A stretch of DNA of 44,193 nt. Origin: a virus. Positions 14,143 through 23,954 of this stretch are shown in pieces. The position numbers and the translations under genes were made by a program. The stretch is taken from the IMG/VR virus record IMGVR_UViG_3300031507_000014, positions 1 to 44,193 of that record. One strand, 5' to 3'. How positions within the stretch are numbered: the stretch's first letter is position 1; each line of letters starts with the position of its first letter. Under the pieces are notes generated by a model. The model did not search any database, was not told the origin of the DNA, and was given only the letters and a program-made list of their open reading frames with translations.

Positions 14143-14637
14143 TTAGTGTGGTATCTCCACGTGGGTTGATAGGATCATCATCAAGTCTCGCGGGTCGACG
14201 AGATGGGCCGGGACTGTGATTGGCCAGCGAAAGAAGCCAACTTCGCGAAGCAACAGGAACATCTTTGCCGAGCACACGGAATGGTATTTCTTATGATGAT
14301 GGCCAGGGAATAGGAAGCCCCAAGGTGCGGACCAGTCATAGGGCTCGCCAATGGCTTTGCGGGCGGAGGTGTAGAATTGATCGGATTGGGGTTGAGTGAC
14401 TGGCAGTTCTATCACAATCGCACACGGCCCATAGTTCCGATCGATATAGATCTCCTTCGTATCATACCCCATCGGCCGTTCTTGCATTCCGCCATGACCG
14501 AACTGACCAATGCACGTCCATTCAGGCGTAACGCATTCGGCATGGGTGGGGATAAAAGGCATCCCCACCATTCCAGATCGCCAGACAATTGCGCCGCAAG
14601 CAAAGCCTTTATGGCGAACGAAGCGGATGCGGATCAT
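14143..14637 (-). CDS. Permuted papain-like (NlpC/P60 or YiiX-type) enzyme (164 aa)
   Basis: The start overlaps the previous stop (ATGA at 14634-14637). After an N-terminal segment of about 30 residues, THAECVTPE supplies an early His, and HSVCSAKMFLLLRE near residue 120 supplies a Cys-Ser at the head of a helix. His first, then Cys, is the circularly permuted order seen in YiiX/YaeF-type papain-like peptidases and amidases. A DWSAPWGFLF stretch lies just before the Cys, as in that group. It could cut peptidoglycan peptides or lipid amides during lysis. No signal peptide is seen. The catalytic residues are proposed from pattern only. Confidence 0.6.
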   Translation of the reverse strand: MIRIRFVRHKGFACGAIVWRSGMVGMPFIPTHAECVTPEWTCIGQFGHGGMQERPMGYDTKEIYIDRNYGPCAIVIELPVTQPQSDQFYTSARKAIGEPYDWSAPWGFLFPGHHHKKYHSVCSAKMFLLLREVGFFRWPITVPAHLVDPRDLMMILSTHVEIPH

Positions 14638-15128
14638 AAGCCAGGAACCAAGGTAGCAAGCCCAGCGCCGCCTGAGATCACAATCCCAATGAACCCAACA
14701 ATATCCTTCTTCACCATTGATGCGACTGGCGAGCAGGCAATCATGAATGCCGAATCTGGTTGTAAGGCATTGCGGAGCTCTACAATCCGCTCGAACTTGG
14801 TTATGATCGCAGGATCAGGAACTGGTAATGGTTGGCCATCAGGGCCATTTATTGCCTTTTGGCGAATGTTGATCAAATCGATCCATGCGCCATAACACGG
14901 TGCAGTGACCTTAGACCCTGATGCATCGGCCATGAGCTTGGCATACTTCAAGTCGTCTAATAGCTTCACATCTAGTGCGCCAATGATGTTCTCCAATGGA
15001 TCGCTAGAGGTTGCAGGCGCTTGGCGAGCATTAAGCCCTAATGGATCGATAGGGAGCTTGAGCTTGTTCTGAGCCAAGGCCGAGGTCGACACCAACATCA
15101 TCACCAACAGGCTAATGAACCGCAACAT
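14634..15128 (-). CDS. Secreted protein with C-terminal hydrophobic segment (164 aa)
   Basis: The N-terminus is a clear Sec signal peptide: Arg at 3, hydrophobic core to about residue 17, and STSALAQ as the cleavage site. There is no lipobox Cys. The mature part is helical, with two cysteines (in TAPCYG and IACSP) that could pair in the periplasm. The last 25 residues are hydrophobic and Gly rich (VGFIGIVISGGAGLATLV), suggesting membrane insertion. It lies between the holin candidate and the papain-like enzyme. A spanin-like or lysis accessory role is possible, but it lacks spanin hallmarks. Confidence 0.65.
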   Translation of the reverse strand: MLRFISLLVMMLVSTSALAQNKLKLPIDPLGLNARQAPATSSDPLENIIGALDVKLLDDLKYAKLMADASGSKVTAPCYGAWIDLINIRQKAINGPDGQPLPVPDPAIITKFERIVELRNALQPDSAFMIACSPVASMVKKDIVGFIGIVISGGAGLATLVPGL

Positions 15129-15408
15129 GATCCACCTCCTTTGCTGCCACGGGCGGAACTACTGCTTCCACAACAGCCTTCAATGTCTCGTCCTTTGCCT
15201 TCGATCCGCTGGATGAACTGAAGTAATAGGAATAAACCTCCTTCAATGTGCCTGCGAGCACACCAATGATTGTCATCAGCACACCTTGAACGGTGTCGGT
15301 CATCTGCACTGCGTGAAGAAGTAGGATCAGCACAATGGCCGACATTATGGTGATGATCGCCACTGCTAGAAAGCCCTGGGTATCGGGCCAGTACCATGGT
15401 TTATTCAT
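15112..15408 (-). CDS. Probable holin (98 aa, two spans)
   Basis: The frame extends upstream to 15510, but the ATG at 15408 begins MNKPWYW and overlaps the endolysin stop as ATGA, so that start is chosen. Two hydrophobic helices (about 12-33 and 40-57) are followed by YSYYFSSSSGSKAKDE, a tyrosine-serine segment that I associate with phage holin-like proteins, then an acidic/Val-rich tail. It is directly downstream of the endolysin, the classical holin position. This is the best placed of three membrane proteins here. Confidence 0.7.
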   Translation of the reverse strand: MNKPWYWPDTQGFLAVAIITIMSAIVLILLLHAVQMTDTVQGVLMTIIGVLAGTLKEVYSYYFSSSSGSKAKDETLKAVVEAVVPPVAAKEVDHVAVH

Positions 15409-15929
15409 GTCTGCGGTCCTTTCAACATTGATAACGCATTCGTCTTCACACTCGCCGTACGGTTCAACCAACCTTGTGTGAATCGAGGTTGGTGAAGGGA
15501 CTTGTACCAATTGGCCTTGGTTGCGGAGAACTTCTCAATCAGGCCTTTGGCGTCGCAGTTGCGGATTGCTTGACGACTGACGGCCCCAATGCGTCCGTCA
15601 GGGTTCACACCAAGGGCCTTCTGCAACAACACCGCTGCACGATGCGGACCTGCATTCACTGCCATGTCAAAGTAGAGATAGTCGATGCCGATTGGCAAAT
15701 TATCACACAATGGCATCCAATATTCATCGTGATAGATCTGGGCAATGTCATGTGCAGACGCCTTCCACACATCTGATGACGGCCAACCCTGTTCCTTACT
15801 CCACGCATCATACTCCCTCTGTGTAATCCCTCGTGATGTCCTACCACCATGGTCTGCTGGATCGTCATCATTCCCACCTTCACTCTTTAACACAAGTGCT
15901 AAACAAGCCTGAAAGTTATCTGCGCTCAT
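15405..15929 (-). CDS. Endolysin, GH108-type muramidase (174 aa)
   Basis: The N-terminal half matches glycoside hydrolase family 108 (N-acetylmuramidase): the catalytic Glu17 in KSEGGNDDDP, followed by DHGGRTSRGITQREYDAW. The second half has YFDMAVNAGPHRAAVLLQKA and LGVNPDGRIG, as in the peptidoglycan-binding region that usually follows. Length is standard. It cuts the glycan strands of peptidoglycan to free progeny. It has no signal peptide, so it needs a holin; the likely one follows at 15112. The start overlaps the stop of the large ejection protein by one base. Confidence 0.92.
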   Translation of the reverse strand: MSADNFQACLALVLKSEGGNDDDPADHGGRTSRGITQREYDAWSKEQGWPSSDVWKASAHDIAQIYHDEYWMPLCDNLPIGIDYLYFDMAVNAGPHRAAVLLQKALGVNPDGRIGAVSRQAIRNCDAKGLIEKFSATKANWYKSLHQPRFTQGWLNRTASVKTNALSMLKGPQT

Positions 15930-18900
15930 TACTTTTCCTCTCTTGGTTTAGTCGTGCCTTTCAGTGTCCCCCGTGCAATGTCCCCAAATGTCTTGGGGTG
16001 GGCTTGTTGGTTAACGAGATCGATGCCAAAGCGAATGGCGTTGTCGACTGTCTTTGGTGCCATTCCAGTACCATGGCCTAAGGCAGTTAGGGTATCGCCA
16101 ACGGTCTTGCCCATCCGGGCTTTGGTGAATGCGTCTTTGCGGCCGAGATCCTTTGCGGCTTTGACAATGTCATGCAGGGGACTGGAGATCAGCCCCACAC
16201 CCACATCCTGACCGCTAAGCATACCATGCACAATATCACGAGCATATAGAACCGAGGAAGAAAGCCCAAGAAGGGATGCCGTTGCGGCATGCTCGAGCCA
16301 TCCTCGTTTGTCATCGGTGGTTAGGCCAGTGACCCATTCTTCAACTAGGGTTGGCCAGATGACGTAGGTGAATACGTCTCGCGCAATCCCAGGGATATTC
16401 TTAGCCGCTTCGTTAAGCTTGTTCTGTTCCATCAATCCCCAAGTATCATGTATGTCCTGCGCAAGCTCTATACGTCTCTGCATAACAGTACCAAAAAACC
16501 CATACACAGAAGTAAGCCAGTTGTGGAGAGCACCTCCACCTCGGACCAAAGCAGGTTGATTAGTGACTGCCGTAGAGCCATGAGCCAAGCGCACCGCTGC
16601 GTCGGCTTGGTCGATTGATTCGCCATGAGAAAGTCCTTTCTCCTCCATCGCGGTACGATAAGCTGCTAACCAAGTAGGCTTGGCACTGAGCATATCTGAT
16701 TGGGCAATCAACCAACTACCGCCTTGGATTATGTTTTCACGAATGTTCTTAGCACCTTCGATCTCTGAATGAGCGCCAAAGATCGTATCCTGCCAATGCC
16801 GTTCGCGGCGCTGAACCTCCTCACTCCAATGCATGATGAACTCATGATTGGCTTGGGTTAGGGATGGTGATCGGCCGTAGAGATCTTGAGTAGCACGGAG
16901 GAAGTTCTTGGTACCAACTTGGCGAGCAGATAGAACCCATGCGGTTGGGCCATGTTTGAGGGCGGTGAAGGGGTTATAACCTATGTAGGTCGAGATAACA
17001 TTCTGGCGCAGCCATTCAGATATCTGCCTACCCTTGGCTGCGGCTTTGGAGGGGATAGACTCCTGTCCAGCAATAGCTTTAAGCCATGGCAAGAGGAAGT
17101 TGCGTCCATTGTACTCCGCACCATAATGACCCGTGATTGAGTTGGATAGGCCTGGGTCTTTGAATAGCTTTTGTGTTTCGAGCACAAACGAACGGAACGA
17201 GATGTCATGAATCATCTGCCCAATACGGACAGGCGTCATATCAGGGTTCAAGTCCAGAGGATAAGCTGCTCCGCTTCGTTTCTTCGTGTATCCATTGGAA
17301 GTACTGATATGGCCGAAATCTCCGTCATCATAAGCCCCATCTCGGATAGGAGACTTACCTTCAATATCGGGGTGTTTAATAAGTGGATGGTACCATCCTT
17401 CAAAGTTACCATGTATGTTGGATATTGGTTCGAGAGGGATCTTGTCGATGGTAATGCCATGGATGTGTTCATACTCCTGATCAGCGAGTTTGACGAGATC
17501 GCCAAAGACATCCTTGCCAAGCTTCTGCGCACGGACCCAATCACCTTGGCGAGTATTGACCTCAAGCCATTTCATCAGCGCGGCTGGATCAGCACCATAG
17601 CCCTTGGCGAGCACGTTCCAGTTGCCCTTGTTACCAGCATTCTGCAACATGGTTGCGACATTGCCCCGGGTGAAGCGGATGAATGGCTGGCCTGTGGTTG
17701 GGTCGTTGAATGGTGCTACGACGAGTTTGTCCTTATCCTCAATCTCGCCAATGGCTTGATACTTCCTTGCGAACTCACGCTGAAGGGCGGATTTGCGATT
17801 GGCTGCTGCGGCAGCGGGATAGGTCACGTACTTGTTAAAGACTGATTGCGGATCACGGTTCCCCATACGGTTGAGGAAGGTTTCCATGTTCGTGACCGAT
17901 GCCAAGAAGGTCTTCGGCAAATCCTTCAGCTTATCCCATCGGGTCTTAGTGGCGTTGATTGGATTAAGTGGGAACTGTTCCACATGATCCTTCATCTCAT
18001 CAATCACCGCCTTCCGATCCGCACTCTCACCGGCTTTAATAATCTTCTGCTCATCCCTCGCGTTCTTAATCAGCGCATCAATCGTCTGCTTCGCACCCAT
18101 GAAGTCATGAGTGGTAAGACTATCCACGGTCGACAATTTACCATCAACAATAACATCAGCAATAGGAATATCCCTATACCCATAGCTCTCTGCCAACTTG
18201 GCATCGGCAAATTCCTCCAAGGTCGCTTGTCGACGATCAAGGTTTTCTTGGATATTCTCCAATGATCGGCCAACTTTGTACCCCATTTGTTGGAGGAGGT
18301 TTTGGATATGGTTTAGGTATTCGGGTTCGATACCTTTGACGTCAGCTTTGCGGAATGGCTTTGCAGCTTTGTCGAGCTTGGCTTTGGCCTTTTCTACGTC
18401 TCGGGCAAATTGGGCATAGATAGTGTTGAAGTACTGCGCCTGCTTAGAGGTAAAGGCATCAGCGGGCTTGTTGTTAAGCAAGGCTAGCTCGGCATTCTTC
18501 CCGTGCTTCCCCGCTTCCCGCAACCACTTGTCACTATCTATTGCCCGCATAGGAAGAGCGTCGAACTTCTCCTTAGCCGCAGAGACAAGTTGGTCCTTGG
18601 TGATTGATCCAAATGTTGAGCCTGCCATTCCTGCAAGGGCGTGAGTCTCTTCGTGGAGTAGGTCGAGTTGGTTTTGGCTAAGGATCTGATCTTTAGCCTC
18701 CTCGAGAATGTTCTTTTCAAGGAATCCATGTTCGACTTCCATCCTTCGGGCGATTTCTACGTCGATTAGATGGCGTTGGAATCGCTCTTTGCCGAGGCCT
18801 GTGGCTTTGCGGGTTTCATTGAGGCGGATTAGCCCAGCGACCATTTGATCTCCAGTCGGATAACCAAAGAGATGGGCGATGTCGTCGGGTTTGACACCAG

Positions 18901-21847
18901 TTCGGCCGGTGATGTAATCATTAGGCAAGGCGGCGAGTTGCTCTTTGGTCAGGGATTCACGGTCGAGCTTATAGGTATTGTCGAGCTTCTTCCCATTAAA
19001 CTCAGCACTAGCCAAGAACTTGTCGGCGGCAACGTCTGGTCGGGCGTTGATGTCACGGAGCACGTCCGGGCGCATGGCTTCGGACTTAGCCTTCCAATCC
19101 GCGGTTTGGCGCTTGGTTTGATCCGCAAGGACTCGACGTGAGGATGCAGCCAGATCGGCCTGTTGCCTCGCTTCGATCAACTTCATATACCGCTGATACT
19201 GCGGCACGGTCATGGCTATGTCTTTAGCCGCACGGAATGGTGGGGAGGCTTCGGTGCCAGAGCCGGGTTCGAGAGGAGCGGATAGTTTAATATCAACAGG
19301 ACCTCGTTTGGCCCCACTAATACGTTCGCCTGTAATATTCTTAGCATTGGGGAATTGCTGTTTAATCTGCTCTACGATATCTCTAATCTGAGCAGTAGAT
19401 AAATCTTGCCCGTATTTGCGAGATGAAGCCCAGCCAACGTTTACAGTCTCTGCATCTTTAGCACCATGTAATTGTAACGCCCCAACCTCTTTTCCATTAA
19501 CATCACGAATACGATATGAATTATAAGTTTCATCACTACGACGTGGATCAAGAGTAAGCTTATCTTCAGGTCGTACAGCCATTTGAGCAGGCTCAGATCC
19601 AATCTCCGGCCCAAGCTGCTCACCACGTCCACGGACTTCGCCAGATTCGATCTTGCCGAACAGGTCTTGATAGGTTGGTTCAGCCCCAAGCACCCGACGG
19701 AGATGGCCTTTGATGGCCTCAATTAGTTGATCAAGCTTTTCAAATATCCGATCCACAGCAGTGAACGTCGCTGGATCTCGTTGGCCCTTCTCCGTTCGCC
19801 AAGTACGGAATGCTTCAGCTACGGATTCTTCGAGCTTGCCTCGGGAATCTAATGTCTTATAGCGTTTGTCGATATCGAACCGCTGATTCCAACCTTCAGC
19901 TTCGGACGCAGCTTTAAGCACTCCACGTTCTTCATCCGTGAACCTATCCCACAATCCATGCACGGCTTCATGACTGAAGATCGCCGCAGGATCATCCGCA
20001 CCGAGGGAGATCATGATTAGGTTGCGGCCATCGCGGAACTTCTGATGCAAGCCTGATGCACGACCACCGGGGTATTGAATGGAGTCGACGAAATTGACTT
20101 TAGTCGAGCGTGAGAGGATTCGATCCGCGTCGTTAAGAATGTCATTGATGGTCTGATTTTCAACTCTTGTACGATTCTCACCAAACTTGGCAAAGACGTT
20201 GTAGCCGGGATATGGTTCGACCCAGGTTCCGGTGGTGAGGTCGCGGAATTGTTTGTCAGTGGCAGATGGATCGGTATCAAACTCACTAAGCTTAATCTTA
20301 GCCAATGGCGAAGACATCTCCACTCCAGCGGCTTCCCTTGCACCAGAGATGCGATGACCGGTTAAGGTTTCGGCATTGGGGAATTCGGCTTTGAGTTGGC
20401 GAATCAATGATCGCATTAAAGCTGGCCCGAAGTTATTGGGGTTGTAGTATTCCCCAAGGCCGTTAATCATTTCGACGTAGAGATCTTTGCCGCCTTTCTG
20501 TTCACTGAGATTGATAGTGCCAACTGATTGGCCGTTCTCATTAATCATGTCGAAGTCATGGAAGCCTTGCTCGGGACCAAAGGTTCCACCCTCAGACGCA
20601 AGCCGCTTAAGCTCAAGCTTCCTATCCCCGATTGAAAACATCGGCTCCATGCCATTTGCGGCACGGACTACTGGAATGGTCTCGTCAACGGTCGGGATAG
20701 GTGGCGGTGCGGCCTTTAGATCCTCAGCTTCCTTCGCCGTAATCCCTTCCGGCACAACCCGTAGATCATCATGCAGCGCCTTGTGTACCTCAGGGTCAAC
20801 CTTGGCAATCCAGTCCGCCATTGGGACTGTAATATCCGCCCCTGTCTCCTTAGCCACCTCAAGCTGTTCAGCGAGATTGGGCACCCAGCCTAGAATCCCG
20901 TCGTCAGCGCTAGGAAGCTTATCGCCATAAAGGCGCAACGCCGCTTCGCCACTAATCCCCATGGTTGCGCCATTGGTGTGTTGATCCACGAAGTCACGAA
21001 GAAGCTCAGGCGCACGTTCACGGCCAGGGACAGCTTGGGCGTCTTTGATCTTTTCATCAAGGAGGTCGAGGGCAGATTGATTGAGTTCGGTTTTGAGCTT
21101 GTCGATCTCTGGGTGGATACCAGCAGGTGGAACCTTATCTGAGGCAAGCCAAGGACGGGCTTTGGCAAGGACCTGCATTGGCCCTTCGGCTCCGCCACCA
21201 AGGCCTTTGACGCCGATATCCCCTCGCATCATAGAGTATTCGGCCATGCCAGCTACGTCATCGGCGAGCTTCTTGCCACCAACGGATTCGAGCATGTCAT
21301 GTGAGGCGTGGATTGCGCCACCGATTGAACGAGATAGGCCTTCAAAGCCAACTTCACCAAGGCCTACGATTTGGCCCAAGGCTCCATATGCGGCCGTTGC
21401 GGCGTGACTACCCCCGGTCATGTCGAAGGTTTTGGCAAACTCCTCGTCAGAGCCAAAGCCCGTGTAGAACTTCCTTGTGTTGATTGGTTGATCGCCAAAG
21501 CCTTCGCGGAATGATTTGCCAAGACCGGTTAGGCCATCGGATAGTTTGTCGAGTTCGCCATAGGAGTCGTTGAAGATCTGTGAGTTGAGCGGATGCCGTT
21601 GAACGAAGTCGGCAATGTATTGATTCCGCCCTACGATCACATTCGACGCAGCGACCTTGGTGTTTCGTTCAAAGGATTCAAGGTCACCACTAATGATTGA
21701 GGCTGGAACTCCAGTCACCTTCTCAAGCTGATAGGCCCGTGCGGAGTCATCGGGATTAACATCAGCATTTGCCGCAACGCGAGATGATGCACCAGCGCCA
21801 TAGATATTGCGGATCGTGCCGGTGTAGTCGAGATCGTCATCGGCCAT
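15929..21847 (-). CDS. Giant virion ejection/polyvalent protein (1972 aa) with zincin motifs
   Basis: The largest gene takes the place of T7 gp16 after two smaller ejection proteins, so it probably travels in the capsid and enters the host cell. Residues 626-630 (HEAVH), with a later EESVAEAF, fit a gluzincin-type metalloprotease. A second HExxH (HEETH) is at 1065-1069. Two related alpha/beta modules with TGxRISGA motifs lie near 425-510 and 770-850. Near the C-terminus, around residues 1720-1790, the sequence resembles large polyvalent protein domains (AAVRLAHGSTAV then VYGFFGTVMQRR). Long helices fill much of the rest. The start overlaps the previous gene by 11 bases. Enzyme activity is proposed, not shown. 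Confidence 0.85.
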   Translation of the reverse strand: MADDDLDYTGTIRNIYGAGASSRVAANADVNPDDSARAYQLEKVTGVPASIISGDLESFERNTKVAASNVIVGRNQYIADFVQRHPLNSQIFNDSYGELDKLSDGLTGLGKSFREGFGDQPINTRKFYTGFGSDEEFAKTFDMTGGSHAATAAYGALGQIVGLGEVGFEGLSRSIGGAIHASHDMLESVGGKKLADDVAGMAEYSMMRGDIGVKGLGGGAEGPMQVLAKARPWLASDKVPPAGIHPEIDKLKTELNQSALDLLDEKIKDAQAVPGRERAPELLRDFVDQHTNGATMGISGEAALRLYGDKLPSADDGILGWVPNLAEQLEVAKETGADITVPMADWIAKVDPEVHKALHDDLRVVPEGITAKEAEDLKAAPPPIPTVDETIPVVRAANGMEPMFSIGDRKLELKRLASEGGTFGPEQGFHDFDMINENGQSVGTINLSEQKGGKDLYVEMINGLGEYYNPNNFGPALMRSLIRQLKAEFPNAETLTGHRISGAREAAGVEMSSPLAKIKLSEFDTDPSATDKQFRDLTTGTWVEPYPGYNVFAKFGENRTRVENQTINDILNDADRILSRSTKVNFVDSIQYPGGRASGLHQKFRDGRNLIMISLGADDPAAIFSHEAVHGLWDRFTDEERGVLKAASEAEGWNQRFDIDKRYKTLDSRGKLEESVAEAFRTWRTEKGQRDPATFTAVDRIFEKLDQLIEAIKGHLRRVLGAEPTYQDLFGKIESGEVRGRGEQLGPEIGSEPAQMAVRPEDKLTLDPRRSDETYNSYRIRDVNGKEVGALQLHGAKDAETVNVGWASSRKYGQDLSTAQIRDIVEQIKQQFPNAKNITGERISGAKRGPVDIKLSAPLEPGSGTEASPPFRAAKDIAMTVPQYQRYMKLIEARQQADLAASSRRVLADQTKRQTADWKAKSEAMRPDVLRDINARPDVAADKFLASAEFNGKKLDNTYKLDRESLTKEQLAALPNDYITGRTGVKPDDIAHLFGYPTGDQMVAGLIRLNETRKATGLGKERFQRHLIDVEIARRMEVEHGFLEKNILEEAKDQILSQNQLDLLHEETHALAGMAGSTFGSITKDQLVSAAKEKFDALPMRAIDSDKWLREAGKHGKNAELALLNNKPADAFTSKQAQYFNTIYAQFARDVEKAKAKLDKAAKPFRKADVKGIEPEYLNHIQNLLQQMGYKVGRSLENIQENLDRRQATLEEFADAKLAESYGYRDIPIADVIVDGKLSTVDSLTTHDFMGAKQTIDALIKNARDEQKIIKAGESADRKAVIDEMKDHVEQFPLNPINATKTRWDKLKDLPKTFLASVTNMETFLNRMGNRDPQSVFNKYVTYPAAAAANRKSALQREFARKYQAIGEIEDKDKLVVAPFNDPTTGQPFIRFTRGNVATMLQNAGNKGNWNVLAKGYGADPAALMKWLEVNTRQGDWVRAQKLGKDVFGDLVKLADQEYEHIHGITIDKIPLEPISNIHGNFEGWYHPLIKHPDIEGKSPIRDGAYDDGDFGHISTSNGYTKKRSGAAYPLDLNPDMTPVRIGQMIHDISFRSFVLETQKLFKDPGLSNSITGHYGAEYNGRNFLLPWLKAIAGQESIPSKAAAKGRQISEWLRQNVISTYIGYNPFTALKHGPTAWVLSARQVGTKNFLRATQDLYGRSPSLTQANHEFIMHWSEEVQRRERHWQDTIFGAHSEIEGAKNIRENIIQGGSWLIAQSDMLSAKPTWLAAYRTAMEEKGLSHGESIDQADAAVRLAHGSTAVTNQPALVRGGGALHNWLTSVYGFFGTVMQRRIELAQDIHDTWGLMEQNKLNEAAKNIPGIARDVFTYVIWPTLVEEWVTGLTTDDKRGWLEHAATASLLGLSSSVLYARDIVHGMLSGQDVGVGLISSPLHDIVKAAKDLGRKDAFTKARMGKTVGDTLTALGHGTGMAPKTVDNAIRFGIDLVNQQAHPKTFGDIARGTLKGTTKPREEK

Positions 21848-23954
21848 CGGATGACTTGCCTTTGGTTTGCAGTTGCCGAAGAACTTGGCCTGCGTAGATG
21901 CGTTGGATCATGTCGTCAGTTGGCATAATCCCACGTTCGTCTTGGACTTGTTGAACAATGGCTGCGCGATGTTTGTCTGGCACACTGACGTTGTAGACCG
22001 GATCGGAACTGAAGTTAGAGCCAAAGTATCCTGTCCCAGGAACTCGTTGAAGAAGCTGTTGGCCGATCTCGGTTATGGCCTTGGCATCGGCGGGCTTCTT
22101 GTTGTCCTGGGCGTAGAACTCAAGTGCGTTCTGAAGCGAGCCGACGAATCGATCATAGCCATCAGCGTCGCCCTTGCGGGTGATTTGTGCCGATTCCATC
22201 GTTGGGCGGAGGATTTGAAGGGCGTGCATCACGCGAGGATCGGCTTCGGCATTGGCCTTCTTGGAGATCTGGAGGTTGACCAACTCTTTGCGTGCAGACA
22301 TCGGCAACGCCGCACCAACCACATCCGTGTCCATAAACGCTGCGGGGTCTGATTGGGCCATGCCCTTAAGGCGTTGATATTCGATAAGGTTGTCTTGGGT
22401 CCAAGCAGTGTCGCCTTTGGCATTATGTGCAAGTACGGTCATGTATCGACGTTTGTCACTATCCTGCATCTTTTGCCAAGCGGCTTCGACTTCAGGGCCT
22501 TGGGACTTGAGTTCTTCCACAGTGGTTGGGATCTTGCCATCCTTGCCTGCGCCAATAAGACCACCTTCGACTGTTTGGCGATTCTTATAATCATCATCCC
22601 GTTTGGCCGCTAGGGTCATGTTGTGATCGGTGATAATACGCGATTCGGCATAGTCGGCCAATAGGGGATCATTCGGCGACATGGCATCAGCCTTGGTCCG
22701 ACCCGAGGCGATTTGATCCTGAAGCCCAGCGTTGCGGGCTAGGATTGCGTTGGTATTACGCAGATAGCCTGGGACGGTTGTCCCATTGGCATCCTTGGCA
22801 TTGCCAGCGTCTGCTACGGACTTGCCAGAGAACCACTTACTTGCAGCTTCGTTAAACGATCCGCCATCCTGCATGTATTTGCCAAACACGGATTCGAATA
22901 GCTTATCTTGCGCACTTGGTGATTGCAGAAACTCCTTCCCAGTCATCGCTGGCATTCCAGCCTGCTTGAGAAAGTCCGGAAGAAACTCTTCCATTACTTG
23001 ATATCGACCAAGAGCGCGTCCATGGCTTGTTTGGACTCCAAGGGACTGATAGTTGTTGCCGGATTCGAAAGTGCCAATTGCAAGCTTAGCCTGTGGCATA
23101 GATACAGGCTTTGATCCCCAACTGAGATCGCTGCCAGACATGACTTCAGATGATATATTTCTCGCCCCAACTGTGTGCGTTGCGTCACGTACGATCGCAG
23201 TGAGCTTTCCGATATCTTCGCCATTTATCTTTCCGTCCTTTGTGGCTTGTCCAAGAAGCTTATCTGCCATGAAGGGTTGTTGTCTGGCGAGCCCTGCAAT
23301 GCGGTCATACCACAAGTCGGAGACGGCTTTGTGATTGGCGTTGTCGATTGTGTCGGAGTCTGCACCTTTTTGCTGCCATTGCGCCGTGGTTTCTTTGATG
23401 GTCGTGGCGACATGTTCTTGGAAGCCTTTCTCATCGGTTGGGTCGACTAAGGCAGCGTTGCGGGAGGCTTGTACTCGGGCAGCAGATGCGCCGATGGAAT
23501 AGCTTTTGTTCTCAGAGGCTGCGTGGCCAGCGCCATTGAAGATAGTCCGGCCCATAGTGGAGAAGCTTTCACTCTCAAATAGCTTCTGGGACATTGGATT
23601 AGATAGGCTGTTCTGGATATCTAGTCGGGTCTTCTTAAGACCATCGATATAGCTTGGATAGGCCTCGACTGCATCCTTACCTTGCAAGGCGCTATAGTCC
23701 GCATGAGCCTTACCTGCTTGTTCGGCATAGTTGGCTGCGGCAGCGTTAGCTTCGCTGTGGTTCTTAAGCTGTTGCATAGCATCGGCACGAGACCAGAGCT
23801 CGTTGCCGACTTCGCGGAAGCTGCCACCTAGTTCGGTTAAGGCTTGGGCTGTAGCTCCGCCAAAGGCTGCGGTTGGAGTATCAGCAGAGTATCGCGGAAT
23901 CGGTGCGTCTTCAGGAGCTACGCTTGGAACGCCTGTGTATGGGACATTAGCCAT
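21837..23954 (-). CDS. Internal virion protein with lytic transglycosylase domain (705 aa)
   Basis: The frame is open to 24017, but the ATG at 23954 begins MANVPYTGVPSVAPED, typical of this family, and overlaps the previous gene by 8 bases, so it is preferred. The first 270 residues are helical, as in T7 gp15. At residues 294-315 FESGNNYQSLG and GRALGRYQVM mark a lysozyme-like transglycosylase fold with catalytic Glu297, followed by a AASKWFSGK helix. The remainder is helical. It probably opens peptidoglycan during DNA entry, with the proteins at 15929 and 23947. In T7 the transglycosylase is in gp16; here it is in the middle-sized protein. Confidence 0.88.
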   Translation of the reverse strand: MANVPYTGVPSVAPEDAPIPRYSADTPTAAFGGATAQALTELGGSFREVGNELWSRADAMQQLKNHSEANAAAANYAEQAGKAHADYSALQGKDAVEAYPSYIDGLKKTRLDIQNSLSNPMSQKLFESESFSTMGRTIFNGAGHAASENKSYSIGASAARVQASRNAALVDPTDEKGFQEHVATTIKETTAQWQQKGADSDTIDNANHKAVSDLWYDRIAGLARQQPFMADKLLGQATKDGKINGEDIGKLTAIVRDATHTVGARNISSEVMSGSDLSWGSKPVSMPQAKLAIGTFESGNNYQSLGVQTSHGRALGRYQVMEEFLPDFLKQAGMPAMTGKEFLQSPSAQDKLFESVFGKYMQDGGSFNEAASKWFSGKSVADAGNAKDANGTTVPGYLRNTNAILARNAGLQDQIASGRTKADAMSPNDPLLADYAESRIITDHNMTLAAKRDDDYKNRQTVEGGLIGAGKDGKIPTTVEELKSQGPEVEAAWQKMQDSDKRRYMTVLAHNAKGDTAWTQDNLIEYQRLKGMAQSDPAAFMDTDVVGAALPMSARKELVNLQISKKANAEADPRVMHALQILRPTMESAQITRKGDADGYDRFVGSLQNALEFYAQDNKKPADAKAITEIGQQLLQRVPGTGYFGSNFSSDPVYNVSVPDKHRAAIVQQVQDERGIMPTDDMIQRIYAGQVLRQLQTKGKSSDGR

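Noticed and set aside
17171-17845. Plus-strand frame of 224 residues inside the large ejection gene
   Set aside because: It lies antisense to a well-supported gene, has no motif and no neighbours on that strand.
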